64,000 nucleotides of DNA from Paraburkholderia sp. BL23I1N1 (GCF_003610295.1 NZ_RAPV01000001.1:5766001-5830000); one strand, 5' to 3'; shown: positions 15,644 to 24,695, counted from the stretch's first letter. The notes: generated from the letters alone by a model not told the origin. A program made the numbers and translations.

Positions 15644-16795
15644 GTGATCACTGCGCCGCTTTTCACGCCATTGCAAGTTCGCGGAGTCACGCTGGCGAAC
15701 CGTATCGTCATGTCACCCATGACGCGCGGCTTCTCTCCCGACGGCCTGCCCGGGCCCGATGTCGCTGCGTACTACCAGCGTCGCGCGCAAGGCGAGACGG
15801 GACTCATTATTACCGAGGGTGTGGGGATCGATCATCCATCGGCACTGGGTGAAGCCGGGCTCGGTGAAAATTCGATTCCGACGCTGTCATGCGCGGCGTC
15901 GGTCGGAGCCTGGCGGCACGTGACGGATGCGGTTCACTCGAGCGGCGGGGTGATTTTTCCGCAGCTGTGGCACATGGGCCCGATGAAGGAAGCCAATACC
16001 GGACCGGTCCCCGCTGCGCCGCCGATCCGGCCGTCCGGGCTGTGGGGTCCGGCGGGCCGTCAAACATCGCTGGACGCCGGCTATCTGGCCCGCGTGAGTG
16101 CCGCAACCCGTCCAATGAGCGATGAAGAAATCGCCGATGTGATCGCCGCTTATCGCCGGAGTGCATCGTATGCAAAGGCTGCCGGATTCGACGGAATCGC
16201 CGTTCACGGCGGCCACGGCTACCTGATCGATTCATTTCTGTGGAGCGAGACCAATCAACGCGTTGACGTGTGGGGCAAAGACCGCACGGCCAGAAGTCGT
16301 TTCGCCGCTGAAGTGGTCCGCGAAATCCGCGCGGAGATCGGCAATGCAATGCCCATCAGTTTCCGTTTCTCGCAGTGGAAGCAGCAGGATTTCAAGGCGC
16401 GTCTCGCGACGACGCCCGGCGAACTCGAGCAGATTCTCGCGCCGCTCGCCGAAGCGGGCGTCGATATCTTCGAGGCAAGCACACGGTACTTCAACCGCGC
16501 GGAGTTCGAAGGCTCGGAAATGAACCTCGCCGGCTGGGCAAAAAAGCTGACGGGAAAATTGTCGATGGCCGTCGGCGGAATCGGAATCAACAAGGGCTTC
16601 TATGATTCGATGGCGGGTGAGCAGACGCTCGCGCAACCCGACCTGACGCCCTTGCTCGCCCGCTTCGCGCGCGGTGAATTCGATCTGGTCGGCGTGGGGC
16701 GATCATTGCTGCACGATGCGCAGTGGGCTCGACGCGCACGCACGGGCGAGCCCTTCCTCGGTTTCAGCACGGATTCCTTGACGCGCCTGACCTGA
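15644..16795 (+). CDS. Old yellow enzyme-family NADH:flavin oxidoreductase
   Basis: A 383-residue TIM-barrel flavoprotein of the OYE family. Recognisable parts are PLFTPLQVRGVTLANRIVMS at the N-terminus, the PQLWHMG segment and GFDGIAVHGGHGYLIDSFLW, which carries the substrate-binding His pair region of 2,4-dienoyl-CoA reductase and OYE proteins, and VGVGRSLLHDAQW near the end. These enzymes reduce activated C=C bonds with NAD(P)H. The GTG start at 15644 follows GGAGACAAG directly; the frame also opens upstream to 15551 without support. It lacks the C-terminal FeS/FAD domains of bacterial dienoyl-CoA reductase, so it is a stand-alone enoate or enone reductase. Confidence 0.85.
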   Translation: MITAPLFTPLQVRGVTLANRIVMSPMTRGFSPDGLPGPDVAAYYQRRAQGETGLIITEGVGIDHPSALGEAGLGENSIPTLSCAASVGAWRHVTDAVHSSGGVIFPQLWHMGPMKEANTGPVPAAPPIRPSGLWGPAGRQTSLDAGYLARVSAATRPMSDEEIADVIAAYRRSASYAKAAGFDGIAVHGGHGYLIDSFLWSETNQRVDVWGKDRTARSRFAAEVVREIRAEIGNAMPISFRFSQWKQQDFKARLATTPGELEQILAPLAEAGVDIFEASTRYFNRAEFEGSEMNLAGWAKKLTGKLSMAVGGIGINKGFYDSMAGEQTLAQPDLTPLLARFARGEFDLVGVGRSLLHDAQWARRARTGEPFLGFSTDSLTRLT

Positions 16796-16845
16796 ACGCC
16801 GGAGTCGGATTTGCCGCGGCAGGACTCGGCTCGACGCCGGCTTAT

Positions 16846-17544
16846 CTACAACCGGCCAGTGACCGGAATCGACGCCCCCGTCACCGCGGAGGCAGCACGC
16901 GAAGCGAGAAAGAGAATCACCGCCGCGATGTCGGCAGGCTGCACCCAGCGCGAAAAATCGGCATCCGGCATGTCCTTGCGATTTTGCGGCGTATCGATGA
17001 TGCCCGGCACGACCGCGTTGACGGTGATCCCACGATCCTTCAGTTCGTCGGCGAGCGCCTCGGTAAGACGCAGCACACCGGCCTTCGAGGCCGCATACGC
17101 GCCGGTCCCGGCCCCGGCCCGCAGCGCCGCGCCTGCCCCGATGTTGACGATACGCCCGCCGCCTTCGGGCCCCGCCGCGAAACGATCCAGCGCCGCCCTC
17201 GATGCGGTCGCCGCGGTCCGCACGTTCATCTGATACATCAGGTCCCACGTTTGCAGATCGCTGTCCGCCAGGGTTTCCCAGCGAAAGCCGCCGGCCACGT
17301 TGATCAGCGCATTCAAAGGGCCGAAACGTTCGGCCACCGACGACAGCGCCGTTCGCGCGCTGCCCAGATCGGTCAGATCGACACCGCCGAGCCGCCATTG
17401 CCCGTCCCGCCCCTCGGTGTTCGAAGCATCCGGCGCCGGAGCGCGGTCGAGCAAGGCCACCGTCCAGCCATCCGCGAAAAATGCGTTGCCGACTGCCCGG
17501 CCGAGTGTGCCGAACCCTCCCGTAATCGCGACTACACGTTCCAT
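16846..17544 (-). CDS. SDR-family oxidoreductase
   Basis: A 232-residue short-chain dehydrogenase, slightly shorter than usual. Motifs are TGGFGTLGR (residues 8-16), NVAGGF in place of the usual NNAG, and the catalytic TGAYAASKAG. The start at 17544 has AGGAGTC about eight bases upstream; an upstream extension of 26 residues has no family similarity. It lies 51 bp from the convergent flavin oxidoreductase and 52 bp downstream of the crotonase gene, and is probably the last gene of the amidohydrolase-crotonase-SDR operon. Substrate unknown. Confidence 0.8.
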   Translation of the reverse strand: MERVVAITGGFGTLGRAVGNAFFADGWTVALLDRAPAPDASNTEGRDGQWRLGGVDLTDLGSARTALSSVAERFGPLNALINVAGGFRWETLADSDLQTWDLMYQMNVRTAATASRAALDRFAAGPEGGGRIVNIGAGAALRAGAGTGAYAASKAGVLRLTEALADELKDRGITVNAVVPGIIDTPQNRKDMPDADFSRWVQPADIAAVILFLASRAASAVTGASIPVTGRL

Positions 17545-17596
17545 CTGAAAGACTCCTGTTTCCACGGCTGCGCCGAACACGCAGCCAGACAGGCGA

Positions 17597-18391
17597 CTAG
17601 CGGCCCTTGAACACCGGGTCACGCTTCTCGCGAAACGCGTTCACCGCTTCCTGATGATCCTCGGTCTGATTCGACAGCGCTTCATACGCTATGGACGCGT
17701 CGAGTATCGAGTGCGCGAGCTGTTTCAGACCGATGTTGATCGATGCCTTGGTCCACTGGATAGCCTGTGAAGCGCCAGTCGCCAGGCGCTTCGCCATCGC
17801 GGCGACAACCGCATCGAGCTCGTCGGCGGGAACCGCATGATTGATGAGCCCGAGGCGCGCCGCCTCCTCCGCGCCGAGCAGATCGCCGGTCAGCAGATAT
17901 TCCTTGGCCTTCGCGTAGCCGATCAGTTGCGGCCAGATCACCGCCCCTCCGTCTCCCGCGACGAAACCGATCTTCACGTGCGGGTCGCCGATCTTCGCGT
18001 GGTTCGCCGCGTAGCTCAGGTCGGCGAAAAGCGCGATCGTCGCCCCGAGACCCACTGCATGACCGTTGATCTTCGCGATGACGGGCTTCGGGCAGTCGAG
18101 CATCGAGAAGATGATTTTCTTCGCTCGCTGCATGCCGGCGAGGAACAGCGCCGGATTGTCGATCACCTGTTGCATGTGTTCGATATCGCCGCCGGCGCTA
18201 AATGCGCGGCCCGCTCCCGTGAGCACGACGACCCGCGTTTCGGGATCCTCGGTGACATCGATGAAAAGCCGCGACATCTCGATGTCCATCTGCTCGTCAA
18301 ATGCGTTCAAGGTATCGGGCCGGTTGAGCGTGACAGTGAGAATGCCGCCCTCGCGCTCCAGCAATAACGCCTGATAGTCCGGAAAATTCAT
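17597..18391 (-). CDS. Crotonase-superfamily protein with a PH...GDGG active-site signature
   Basis: A 264-residue crotonase-fold protein. The oxyanion-hole segment FSAGGDI is normal, but neither catalytic glutamate of enoyl-CoA hydratase is present: GLGATIALFAD replaces the G-G-C-E-L block. Instead it has IGDPHVKIGFVAGDGGAVIW with His138 and Asp147, a pairing seen in the ring-cleaving 6-oxocamphor hydrolase and in many unassigned actinobacterial and proteobacterial homologues. It may therefore hydrolyse a C-C bond of a cyclic beta-diketone or CoA thioester, or be an atypical hydratase or isomerase. ATG 18391 has AGAGGCACG upstream. It sits 35 bp after the amidohydrolase gene. Confidence 0.8.
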   Translation of the reverse strand: MNFPDYQALLLEREGGILTVTLNRPDTLNAFDEQMDIEMSRLFIDVTEDPETRVVVLTGAGRAFSAGGDIEHMQQVIDNPALFLAGMQRAKKIIFSMLDCPKPVIAKINGHAVGLGATIALFADLSYAANHAKIGDPHVKIGFVAGDGGAVIWPQLIGYAKAKEYLLTGDLLGAEEAARLGLINHAVPADELDAVVAAMAKRLATGASQAIQWTKASINIGLKQLAHSILDASIAYEALSNQTEDHQEAVNAFREKRDPVFKGR

Positions 18392-18426
18392 GACGTGCCT
18401 CTCCATTGTTCGCGACATCCGGCCGC

Positions 18427-19623
18427 TTACACGCTGACCGGCATGAAGCGGCGTCCGTTGTCGTACATGATTTTCTGGGTGTCCTGCGCGGACAACGGTT
18501 CGCACGCCTCACGCGCGAAATCTTTCGGTTCCGGTACGCCTTCCGCGTGCGGATAGTCGGAGCCCATCAGCAGAAAGTCCGCCGAGCCGGTTTGCGAGAC
18601 GATCTGCACGAGGTCGTCTTCGGGATACGCTACCACGAAGACATTCTCCTTGAATATCTGGCTGGGCCGGCTCTTCAACTGACCGCAGGGCCAGTAGCCG
18701 TTTTTCGACATGCCCCGGCACTTGTCCATCTTGACCAGCATCGACGGCACCCACTCGGCGCCATTTTCCGCGCTGCACAGTTTGACGTTCGGAAAGCGCT
18801 CGAAGAAATTGTAGAAGATGAACGACGAGAGCGTTTCGATTACCGGACGCTCACCGTAACCATGCATCCACACAAAAGCCGTCTGGCGCTGACGCGACCG
18901 CTGCACAGGCTCGCCCCACACGGCCATGTGGTCCTTCATGTAAATCGCCTCGGAAACGTGGAACGTGACGCGCACGCCGGCTTCGTTGAGAATCGCCCAG
19001 TACGGATCGAAATACGGGTCGGCGGGCGCGCGTCCGTTGAACGGCCCCATCGGCATCAGGATCACGCGCACGCCGTTCGCCACCAGCCATTTCGCCTCGG
19101 CCACAGCGGCGTCGAGATCGTCGAGCGCGACGATCGGCGTGCTGTAGATGCGATCCTTGTAGTTGAAGGTCCAGTCGTCGAGCATCCAGCGGTTGTACGC
19201 GTGCAGCACGGCGCTTGCCGCGACCGGTTCGTTCAGATAGGAAATGCAGGCGACCATTTCGCCGACATACATCGTGCACGCTTCGACACCGAACTCATCC
19301 ATCTTGGCGAGACGCGCGTCGCGGTTGAACATGTCCGGCGTGGGCGGAACCCGCATTTCGACGTTGTCCTTGCCGTCTTTCATCGCCCGCAGCCATTCGT
19401 GCAGTTTTCCCGGCGGCGGCACGAGTCCTTCGGCTGACGTGTAGCCTTCGCTGATCTCGACCTTGCGATCGCCGACGTACATGCAGCGGTTGCCTTCCGG
19501 CGTGACCCGGCTCGTAAACCCCCATTCTTTCCGGAATTTTTCGGGCAGATAGCGGCTGAACGCATCTTCCACTTCGTAGAAGTGCGTGTCGGCGTCGTAG
19601 ATCTTTCCTTGATAAGCCTGCAT
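18427..19623 (-). CDS. Amidohydrolase family 2 (ACMSD-like) protein
   Basis: A 398-residue metal-dependent hydrolase or decarboxylase of the amidohydrolase-2 group. The N-terminal metal motif is D-x-H in YDADTHFYE (Asp12, His14), a further histidine lies in FHVSEA (about residue 226), and the C-terminal aspartate is Asp356 in MGSDYPHAEG. Family members hydrolyse or decarboxylate cyclic acids, lactones or 2-pyrones. It is probably the first gene of an operon with the crotonase and SDR, all on the minus strand, divergent from the MFS transporter gene. Sequence alone does not separate hydrolase from decarboxylase. Confidence 0.8.
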   Translation of the reverse strand: MQAYQGKIYDADTHFYEVEDAFSRYLPEKFRKEWGFTSRVTPEGNRCMYVGDRKVEISEGYTSAEGLVPPPGKLHEWLRAMKDGKDNVEMRVPPTPDMFNRDARLAKMDEFGVEACTMYVGEMVACISYLNEPVAASAVLHAYNRWMLDDWTFNYKDRIYSTPIVALDDLDAAVAEAKWLVANGVRVILMPMGPFNGRAPADPYFDPYWAILNEAGVRVTFHVSEAIYMKDHMAVWGEPVQRSRQRQTAFVWMHGYGERPVIETLSSFIFYNFFERFPNVKLCSAENGAEWVPSMLVKMDKCRGMSKNGYWPCGQLKSRPSQIFKENVFVVAYPEDDLVQIVSQTGSADFLLMGSDYPHAEGVPEPKDFAREACEPLSAQDTQKIMYDNGRRFMPVSV

Positions 19624-19709
19624 GAAGAAGTCTCCCTTTATGGAACGTGAGATAGGTGCCGTGCCCTTGAACGAAAGTATCGGCGCACGTCCACGACAGA
19701 CAAACCGCT

Positions 19710-19748
19710 ATATCGAAACGAAAAGCCGCCATATCGAATTGATATCGA
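19710..19748. promoter_or_regulatory. Three ATATCGA repeats in the amidohydrolase/MFS promoter region
   Basis: ATATCGA occurs at 19710-19716, 19731-19737 and 19742-19748. The last two overlap the inverted repeat ATATC-GAATT-GATAT (19731-19745). They lie 87-125 bp upstream of the amidohydrolase start and before the MFS transporter gene, in a 242-bp divergent gap without genes. A regulator binding cluster is plausible; the protein is unknown, the IclR product being one option. Confidence 0.4.
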
Positions 19749-19865
19749 CAAAGACTACCGCTCCCGCGCCACGCGATCATCTCTAACCACCCCTAAAATA
19801 CAACTATACGCACACCATTCAACTATGAGATGATACGCAAAAATCCAGTCGAACGGAGACATTCC

Positions 19866-21344
19866 ATGCACGCCGACGCACCGCCGCACTCGTCCTCGCG
19901 CGAACCGCTCACGGGCGGTCCACGGCGCTGGTTTCTCTTTGCGGTGCTGATGTCGGCAGTGGCGGCGTCGTCCGGAATCACCGTGATCTACACGATGCTT
20001 GTGACGCTCTACCGGGTTTTCCCCGGGTCTGCGGCAACGGGCTGGACCGTCACCGCGTACTGGCTCGGCGCGGCGGCTTTCGCGGCCATCTGCGGGCGCC
20101 TGGGCGACCTGCTCGGCTACCGGCGCGTCCTGCTCATCGTGCTGGCGATTGCCGCCGTCGGAGGCGTGGTGGCGGCTTGTGCGCCAGGCATTGCCGTGCT
20201 GATCGCCGGATGCGCCATGCAGTCGATCGCTTCGGGCATCACTCCGCTTTCGATGGGGCTCGTCCGCGAAAACCTGCCTGACCGGCAGATACCTTTAGCG
20301 GTCGGACTCATCGGCGCGGCGGGTATGGTGTCGGCCGGGTTGATCTACATCTGCGCCGGTGTCGTGATCGATCACTACTCGTGGCAAGGCGGGTTCTGGT
20401 TCAAGGTGGCGTTGTGTGTCGCAACCATCCTGGCGGTGCGTTTCTGCGTGCCGCAATCGCGCCGCGGATCTGCCAGGCGAATCGATTTCGTGCGCGGCCT
20501 CGCCTTCGCGCCGGCATTGTGCGCGATCCTGTTTGCCGTGCAGCAGATTCATGCGTGGGGACTGCGCGATCCGCGGATAGCGGGCTTGCTGGCCGGCGGC
20601 CTGGTGGTGCTGTGGCTCTGGGCGAAACACCAGCGCGACGCGGCCAATCCGCTTATCAATATCCGCCTTCTGAAGCAACGTCAGGTGATCCTCGCCAACG
20701 TGTGCATGATGTGCGTCGCGATCGGCGCGATGCAACTCGGACAAGTGTTTTCGCTGCTCTTACAGCAGCCTGCATGGACTCATGCAGGTTTCGGACTGAG
20801 CGCCACCGTGGCGGGCTTGCTGATGTTCATCATCAACATCGTCGCGATGATTGCGAGCCCGTGGAGCGGGCGCATCGCCGCACGCTCCGAAGCGCGCCGG
20901 GCTGCGCTGATCGGCATGACCATGCTGGTCTTCGTATGGGCATTGCTGATCGTGCTGCACCGCAGTCTCCTGCTGTTCGTTCCCGGCGCGATGCTCTGCT
21001 CGTTCGGCCTCGCTTTCGCGCACACGGCGGTCTACAACCTGATTATCGAAGCGACGCCTGCCGAACAGACTGGCGAAGCGACCGGCCTGCTCTACGTGTT
21101 TTTCTCGTGCTTCTTCGCGGTCGGGGCGCAAGCGGTATTCACGTTGCTGCAAGGCGCGTCCGTGAGCGATGGCGGTGTGTCGTTTCCGGCGGCGCAAAGC
21201 TACGAAACCGTGTTCGGATTTGTCGCCGGCAGTGCGCTGGCCGGACTCGTTGTCGCGTACGCGCTGCCGAGGCATCGCGTATCGGACAACCGTCCGCGTG
21301 TTCTGGAAGGCTCTGGATTGAGCGGCGAGGCAAGCACGCGCTAA
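19866..21344 (+). CDS. MFS transporter, DHA2-like 14-helix type
   Basis: A 492-residue integral membrane protein with about 14 hydrophobic segments, starting near residue 20. GRLGDLLGYRRVLL is the major facilitator motif A between helices 2 and 3, and RENLPDRQIP resembles the following cytoplasmic loop. DHA2 members export drugs and hydrophobic organic compounds by proton antiport; some import aromatic acids. ATG 19866 follows GGAGACATTCC; a frame extending upstream by 12 codons lacks support. It is divergent from the amidohydrolase operon and convergent with the IclR gene, so it may carry the pathway substrate or a toxic intermediate. Confidence 0.85.
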   Translation: MHADAPPHSSSREPLTGGPRRWFLFAVLMSAVAASSGITVIYTMLVTLYRVFPGSAATGWTVTAYWLGAAAFAAICGRLGDLLGYRRVLLIVLAIAAVGGVVAACAPGIAVLIAGCAMQSIASGITPLSMGLVRENLPDRQIPLAVGLIGAAGMVSAGLIYICAGVVIDHYSWQGGFWFKVALCVATILAVRFCVPQSRRGSARRIDFVRGLAFAPALCAILFAVQQIHAWGLRDPRIAGLLAGGLVVLWLWAKHQRDAANPLINIRLLKQRQVILANVCMMCVAIGAMQLGQVFSLLLQQPAWTHAGFGLSATVAGLLMFIINIVAMIASPWSGRIAARSEARRAALIGMTMLVFVWALLIVLHRSLLLFVPGAMLCSFGLAFAHTAVYNLIIEATPAEQTGEATGLLYVFFSCFFAVGAQAVFTLLQGASVSDGGVSFPAAQSYETVFGFVAGSALAGLVVAYALPRHRVSDNRPRVLEGSGLSGEASTR

Positions 21345-21379
21345 TGTTCGGGCAGCGCGTCGGCTGACGACGCACCAAG

Positions 21380-21408
21380 GTGCCCAACGGGTTTCGTCCC
21401 GTGGGCAC
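21380..21408. terminator. Hairpin between MFS and IclR genes
   Basis: GTGCCCAACGGG and CCCGTGGGCAC form a GC-rich stem of about 11 bp with one bulged A and a short TTTCGT loop, midway between two convergent genes. No long T-tract follows, so it may be a weak or bidirectional terminator. Confidence 0.6.
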
Positions 21409-21418
21409 GCTGGCAGAT

Positions 21419-22216
21419 TTATTCTTCTTCGTCCGCGTTGCACAATGCCGACGCACGCTGCGCGACAGCAAGCATGTGTTGCTCCAGGCGCTCGCGTTCG
21501 CGATCGAAGCGCTCCAGCGGTGCACCGACCGCCATGGCCGCAATCACATCGCCATTGGGTCCAAAAATCGGCGACGACAGACCCGCTGAGTCCGGCAACA
21601 ATTCGCCGCGGCTGACCGACAACCCTGTCTCGACGATGTTCTGCAGCTCTTCGCGCAGCGCTTTCTTGTTGACCGTAGTTTGTTCGGTGTGGCGCTCGAG
21701 TTTGACGGTGCGCAGGTACTCGGCAAGAAACTCTTCCGATTGGTGAGCCAGCAAAACGCGCCCGGCGGCAGTGCAATACAGCGGACGGCGCATGCCGACA
21801 AGCATCGAATATCGAACGGACTGTGCACTTTCGATCACGTCGACGTACGTGATGACCTTATGCTCCGCGTCGAGCACGCCGATGTAGACCGTTTCGTGAG
21901 TCAGCTCGGAGAGTTCGAGCAGAAACGGACGCAGCACCTTCGAGAAATTCCATACCGCCATCACGTTCGCGGCGAGACGGAAAATGGACGGTCCCAGCCG
22001 GTAACGGCCGCCGTCGTGCATCAGAAACCCTTCTGCCACAAGCGGCCGCAACAGGTTGAGCAAGCTGCTTTTGGGCGACTCCAGTGCGACATTCAGCTCT
22101 GCAAGCGACATTCCGTCCGGCGCTTTTGCCAGCACATCGAACAGCCCGAGCAGGCGAGTCAGCGAACGCGGTCCGGTGACATCCTTGTCCGCAGAAGCCA
22201 GAATTTCTTTCGACAT
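21419..22216 (-). CDS. IclR-family regulator
   Basis: A 265-residue IclR regulator. The N-terminal winged helix (about residues 18-85) contains LTRLLGLFDVLAKAPDGMSL and SPKSSLLNLLRPLVAEG; the C-terminal effector domain includes YIGVLDAEHKVITY, the MLVGMRRPLYCTAAGRV segment and SSPIFGPNGDVIAA. The start at 22216 is preceded by GGAAGGGGAG. It is divergent from the SDR gene at 22466, and an ATGAACCATTCACAT element at 22251-22265 just upstream may be an autoregulatory site. IclR proteins bind small aromatic or aliphatic acids; target genes could include the MFS transporter and amidohydrolase operons. Confidence 0.85.
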   Translation of the reverse strand: MSKEILASADKDVTGPRSLTRLLGLFDVLAKAPDGMSLAELNVALESPKSSLLNLLRPLVAEGFLMHDGGRYRLGPSIFRLAANVMAVWNFSKVLRPFLLELSELTHETVYIGVLDAEHKVITYVDVIESAQSVRYSMLVGMRRPLYCTAAGRVLLAHQSEEFLAEYLRTVKLERHTEQTTVNKKALREELQNIVETGLSVSRGELLPDSAGLSSPIFGPNGDVIAAMAVGAPLERFDRERERLEQHMLAVAQRASALCNADEEE

Positions 22217-22355
22217 ATCACTCCCCTTCCTATTAATTCGCTCATTATAAATGAACCATTCACATAGTCTCACGTCGGACGCGGGTTTAGCACACTTATT
22301 CCTGACGGCTCCGGGATAACGCCAAGGCGATCTAACGGTCACTCTGCGATATAAT

Positions 22356-22368
22356 TGAACGACGTTCA
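22356..22368. promoter_or_regulatory. GAAC box (TGAAC-GAC-GTTCA)
   Basis: Perfect match to the TGAAC-N3-GTTCA palindrome in the IclR/SDR divergent gap, 97 bp upstream of the SDR start. The 13-mer is identical to the one at 54560-54572 read on the other strand. Flanks are AT-rich. Confidence 0.6.
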
Positions 22369-22465
22369 CGAATATGCTTTCGATGGCGCGACGCGGCGGC
22401 ACTAGCCTCTTTGACATGCACCGAGCGCGCGTCTTCAATCGTCTTGTTATGGAGGAGTTCAAGTC

Positions 22466-23224
22466 ATGAGCGAATTACAGGACCGGGTGGCCATCGTGAC
22501 CGGCGGCGGGCAAGGACTGGGGCTCGGCATAGCGCATGCGCTGGCCAGCGAGGGCGTCAACCTCGTTCTCACGGGCCGCACCGAGGCGAAGCTACGGCAG
22601 GCGGAAACGGCATTGAAAGCGCATGGCGTGCAGGTGCTCGTGGTGCCTGGCGACACGCGCAGGCGCGCTGACGCCGACCAGGCCGTCGCCGCCGCAATCG
22701 AGCAATTCGGGCGTATCGACGCGCTTGTCAACAACGCGCAGAGCAGCACACCGGGCGTGCCTCTGGAAGCCGTCACCGATGAAAACTGGCGCGAAACGCT
22801 GGAATCCGGCCTCTACGGCACGCTGTATTTCATGCAGGCCGTGCTGCCGCATATGAGGCAGCGAGGGAGTGGCCGGATCGTCAATTTCGCGTCGCGCACC
22901 GGCATTGAAGGCACACGCGGATTCGCTCCGTATGCCGCGGCCAAGGAAGGCATCCGCGGCCTGTCACGGGTCGCCGCGCGCGAATGGGGCGCTTACGGCA
23001 TCACGGTCAACGTGGTATGCCCGGCGGCGCTCACCCCTGCCGCACAAACGTATCTGGAAGCGCATCCGAGCGAACTCACACGTTATCTATCCGAGATCGC
23101 GCTGGGTCGTTTGGGCGACCCGGAGAAAGATATTGGACGCGTAGTTGCATTCTTATGCAGCGACAGCGCGGCCTACGTGACGGGCCAGACCATCAATGCC
23201 GATGGCGGGCAGTCGATGCTCTAG
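22466..23224 (+). CDS. SDR-family oxidoreductase
   Basis: A 252-residue short-chain dehydrogenase. TGGGQGLGLG (residues 13-22) is the cofactor motif and PYAAAKEG carries the catalytic Tyr-Lys pair. The usual NNAG is NNAQSS, a substitution at the substrate-side glycine seen in few members. INADGG closes the Rossmann core. A single-gene unit: ATG 22466 after GGAGTTCAAGTC, with a strong hairpin terminator downstream and a GAAC box upstream. Likely a hydroxyacyl-CoA or ketone reductase of the pathway. Confidence 0.8.
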   Translation: MSELQDRVAIVTGGGQGLGLGIAHALASEGVNLVLTGRTEAKLRQAETALKAHGVQVLVVPGDTRRRADADQAVAAAIEQFGRIDALVNNAQSSTPGVPLEAVTDENWRETLESGLYGTLYFMQAVLPHMRQRGSGRIVNFASRTGIEGTRGFAPYAAAKEGIRGLSRVAAREWGAYGITVNVVCPAALTPAAQTYLEAHPSELTRYLSEIALGRLGDPEKDIGRVVAFLCSDSAAYVTGQTINADGGQSML

Positions 23225-23278
23225 ATGTGCGCAAGGCATGACGAAAGTGCGATGGAATGGGTGGAGTTGATGAAATTG

Positions 23279-23306
23279 GCCCTGACTCCTTAACCGAAGT
23301 CAGGGC
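23279..23306. terminator. Terminator between SDR and CaiB genes
   Basis: GCCCTGACT (23279-23287) and AGTCAGGGC (23298-23306) form a perfect 9-bp stem with a 10-base loop, followed on the plus strand by TGTTTCTT. It separates the convergent SDR and CoA-transferase genes and probably acts in both directions. Confidence 0.75.
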
Positions 23307-23336
23307 TGTTTCTTGCGCTGAACCTGTGTGTGGCGA

Positions 23337-24578
23337 CTAGATGACCTTGCGCGCGCGCAGCGCGTCGATATCCGCGCGCGACATGTCGAGCAGATCGTGC
23401 AAAACCGTCTCCGTATGCTGCCCGAGCATGGGAGGCGGCGTGTAAGTGTCGATCGGCGTGCCGGACATCTTCACCGGATTAGCGACCATTCTCACCGCTT
23501 CGTCCGAGAGCGGATGCGAGACTTCCACGCACATGCCCCGCGTCTGAACGTGCGGATCGGCGAACACTTGCTGCAAATCGTTGATCGGACCCGCCGGCAC
23601 ACCGGCGGCGTCGAGCGCGAGCAGCAACTCGTCGCTCCGCCATTGTGCGATCAGCGGCTCGAACACCTCGCCGAGCGCCCGGCGATTCCTGACACGCAGC
23701 GCGATTTCGCTGAAACGCGGATCCGTTGCGAATTCCGGATGGTTCAACACCTGGCACAGCCGCGCGTACTGCTCATTGTTGCCGGCCACGATCATGATGT
23801 CGCGATCCGCACACCGGAACATGCGCGACGGCATGCCGCCATTGCCCTCGGTGCCGCGTCGCACCGGCACCTCGCCGGAGACCAGATACTGGCTCGCATA
23901 GTGCGAGGTCGCGGCGATCATCGAATCGAGTAGCGAGAGGTCGATGTATTGCCCTTCGCCGCCTGGTTCGCCCCCGGCGTCGCGATGATAAAGCGCCGCC
24001 ACGATAGCGGAGACCGCATACTGACCGCAGAGAATATCGGCGAGGCTCGGCCCCGTTTTCATCGGGCCGCCGCCGGGCATGTCGTCGCCATTGCCCGTAA
24101 TGCTCATCAGGCCGCCCATCGCCTGGAAAATCGAATCGTAGCCGGGGCGGGAACTGTAAGGCCCGGTCTGGCCGAACCCCGTGATCGAGCAATAGATGAG
24201 GCGCGGATTCACGAGCTTCAGGCTCGCGTAGTCGAGACCATATCGTTTCAGGTCACCCACCTTGTAGTTTTCCAGCAGCACGTCGCATTTCGCCGCGAGC
24301 GAGCGGATCAACGCCTGGCCTTCGGCAGTCGCGATATCGCAGGTGATCGACTTCTTGCCGCGGTTCGCGCTAATGAAGAAAGTCGATTCGCGCGTGTCGT
24401 TGCCATCGCGGTCCTTCAGGAACGGCGGACCGAACTGGCGCGAGTCGTCGCCCTTGCCCGGCCGCTCGACCTTGATCACTTCCGCCCCCAGGTCCGCCAG
24501 CATCTGCGCACCCCATGGCCCCGCGAGGATGCGGCTCAGATCGAGCACGCGAACCCCGGACAAAGCAGCTTTTGTCAT
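23337..24578 (-). CDS. CaiB/BaiF-family (type III) CoA-transferase
   Basis: A 413-residue type III CoA-transferase. The N-terminal part has LSRILAGPWGAQMLADLGAE and VIKVERPGKGDD; the catalytic aspartate is Asp148 in RPGYDSIFQAMGG. It moves CoA between carboxylic acids without ATP, probably from succinyl-CoA or acetyl-CoA to a pathway acid. The N-terminus resembles the succinyl-CoA:mesaconate and glutarate CoA-transferase types, but the acceptor cannot be read from the sequence. It is downstream of a crotonase gene on the same strand, with a 117-bp gap. Confidence 0.85.
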   Translation of the reverse strand: MTKAALSGVRVLDLSRILAGPWGAQMLADLGAEVIKVERPGKGDDSRQFGPPFLKDRDGNDTRESTFFISANRGKKSITCDIATAEGQALIRSLAAKCDVLLENYKVGDLKRYGLDYASLKLVNPRLIYCSITGFGQTGPYSSRPGYDSIFQAMGGLMSITGNGDDMPGGGPMKTGPSLADILCGQYAVSAIVAALYHRDAGGEPGGEGQYIDLSLLDSMIAATSHYASQYLVSGEVPVRRGTEGNGGMPSRMFRCADRDIMIVAGNNEQYARLCQVLNHPEFATDPRFSEIALRVRNRRALGEVFEPLIAQWRSDELLLALDAAGVPAGPINDLQQVFADPHVQTRGMCVEVSHPLSDEAVRMVANPVKMSGTPIDTYTPPPMLGQHTETVLHDLLDMSRADIDALRARKVI

Positions 24579-24695
24579 ATCGAACCGTTTCCGTTGACCT
24601 CATGCCGGGCGCCGCGTCCGGGCTCTTCGCCTGATAGCGCGAGTGGCGCCCGCCAGCGCCCCTGTGCGTACATTGGCGCCTCGCCTGTTGCCGGG

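Noticed and set aside
22251..22265. ATGAACCATTCACAT as another GAAC box
   Set aside because: The half-sites TGAAC and ATTCA are separated by one base instead of three, so it does not fit the palindrome; it may be an IclR site.
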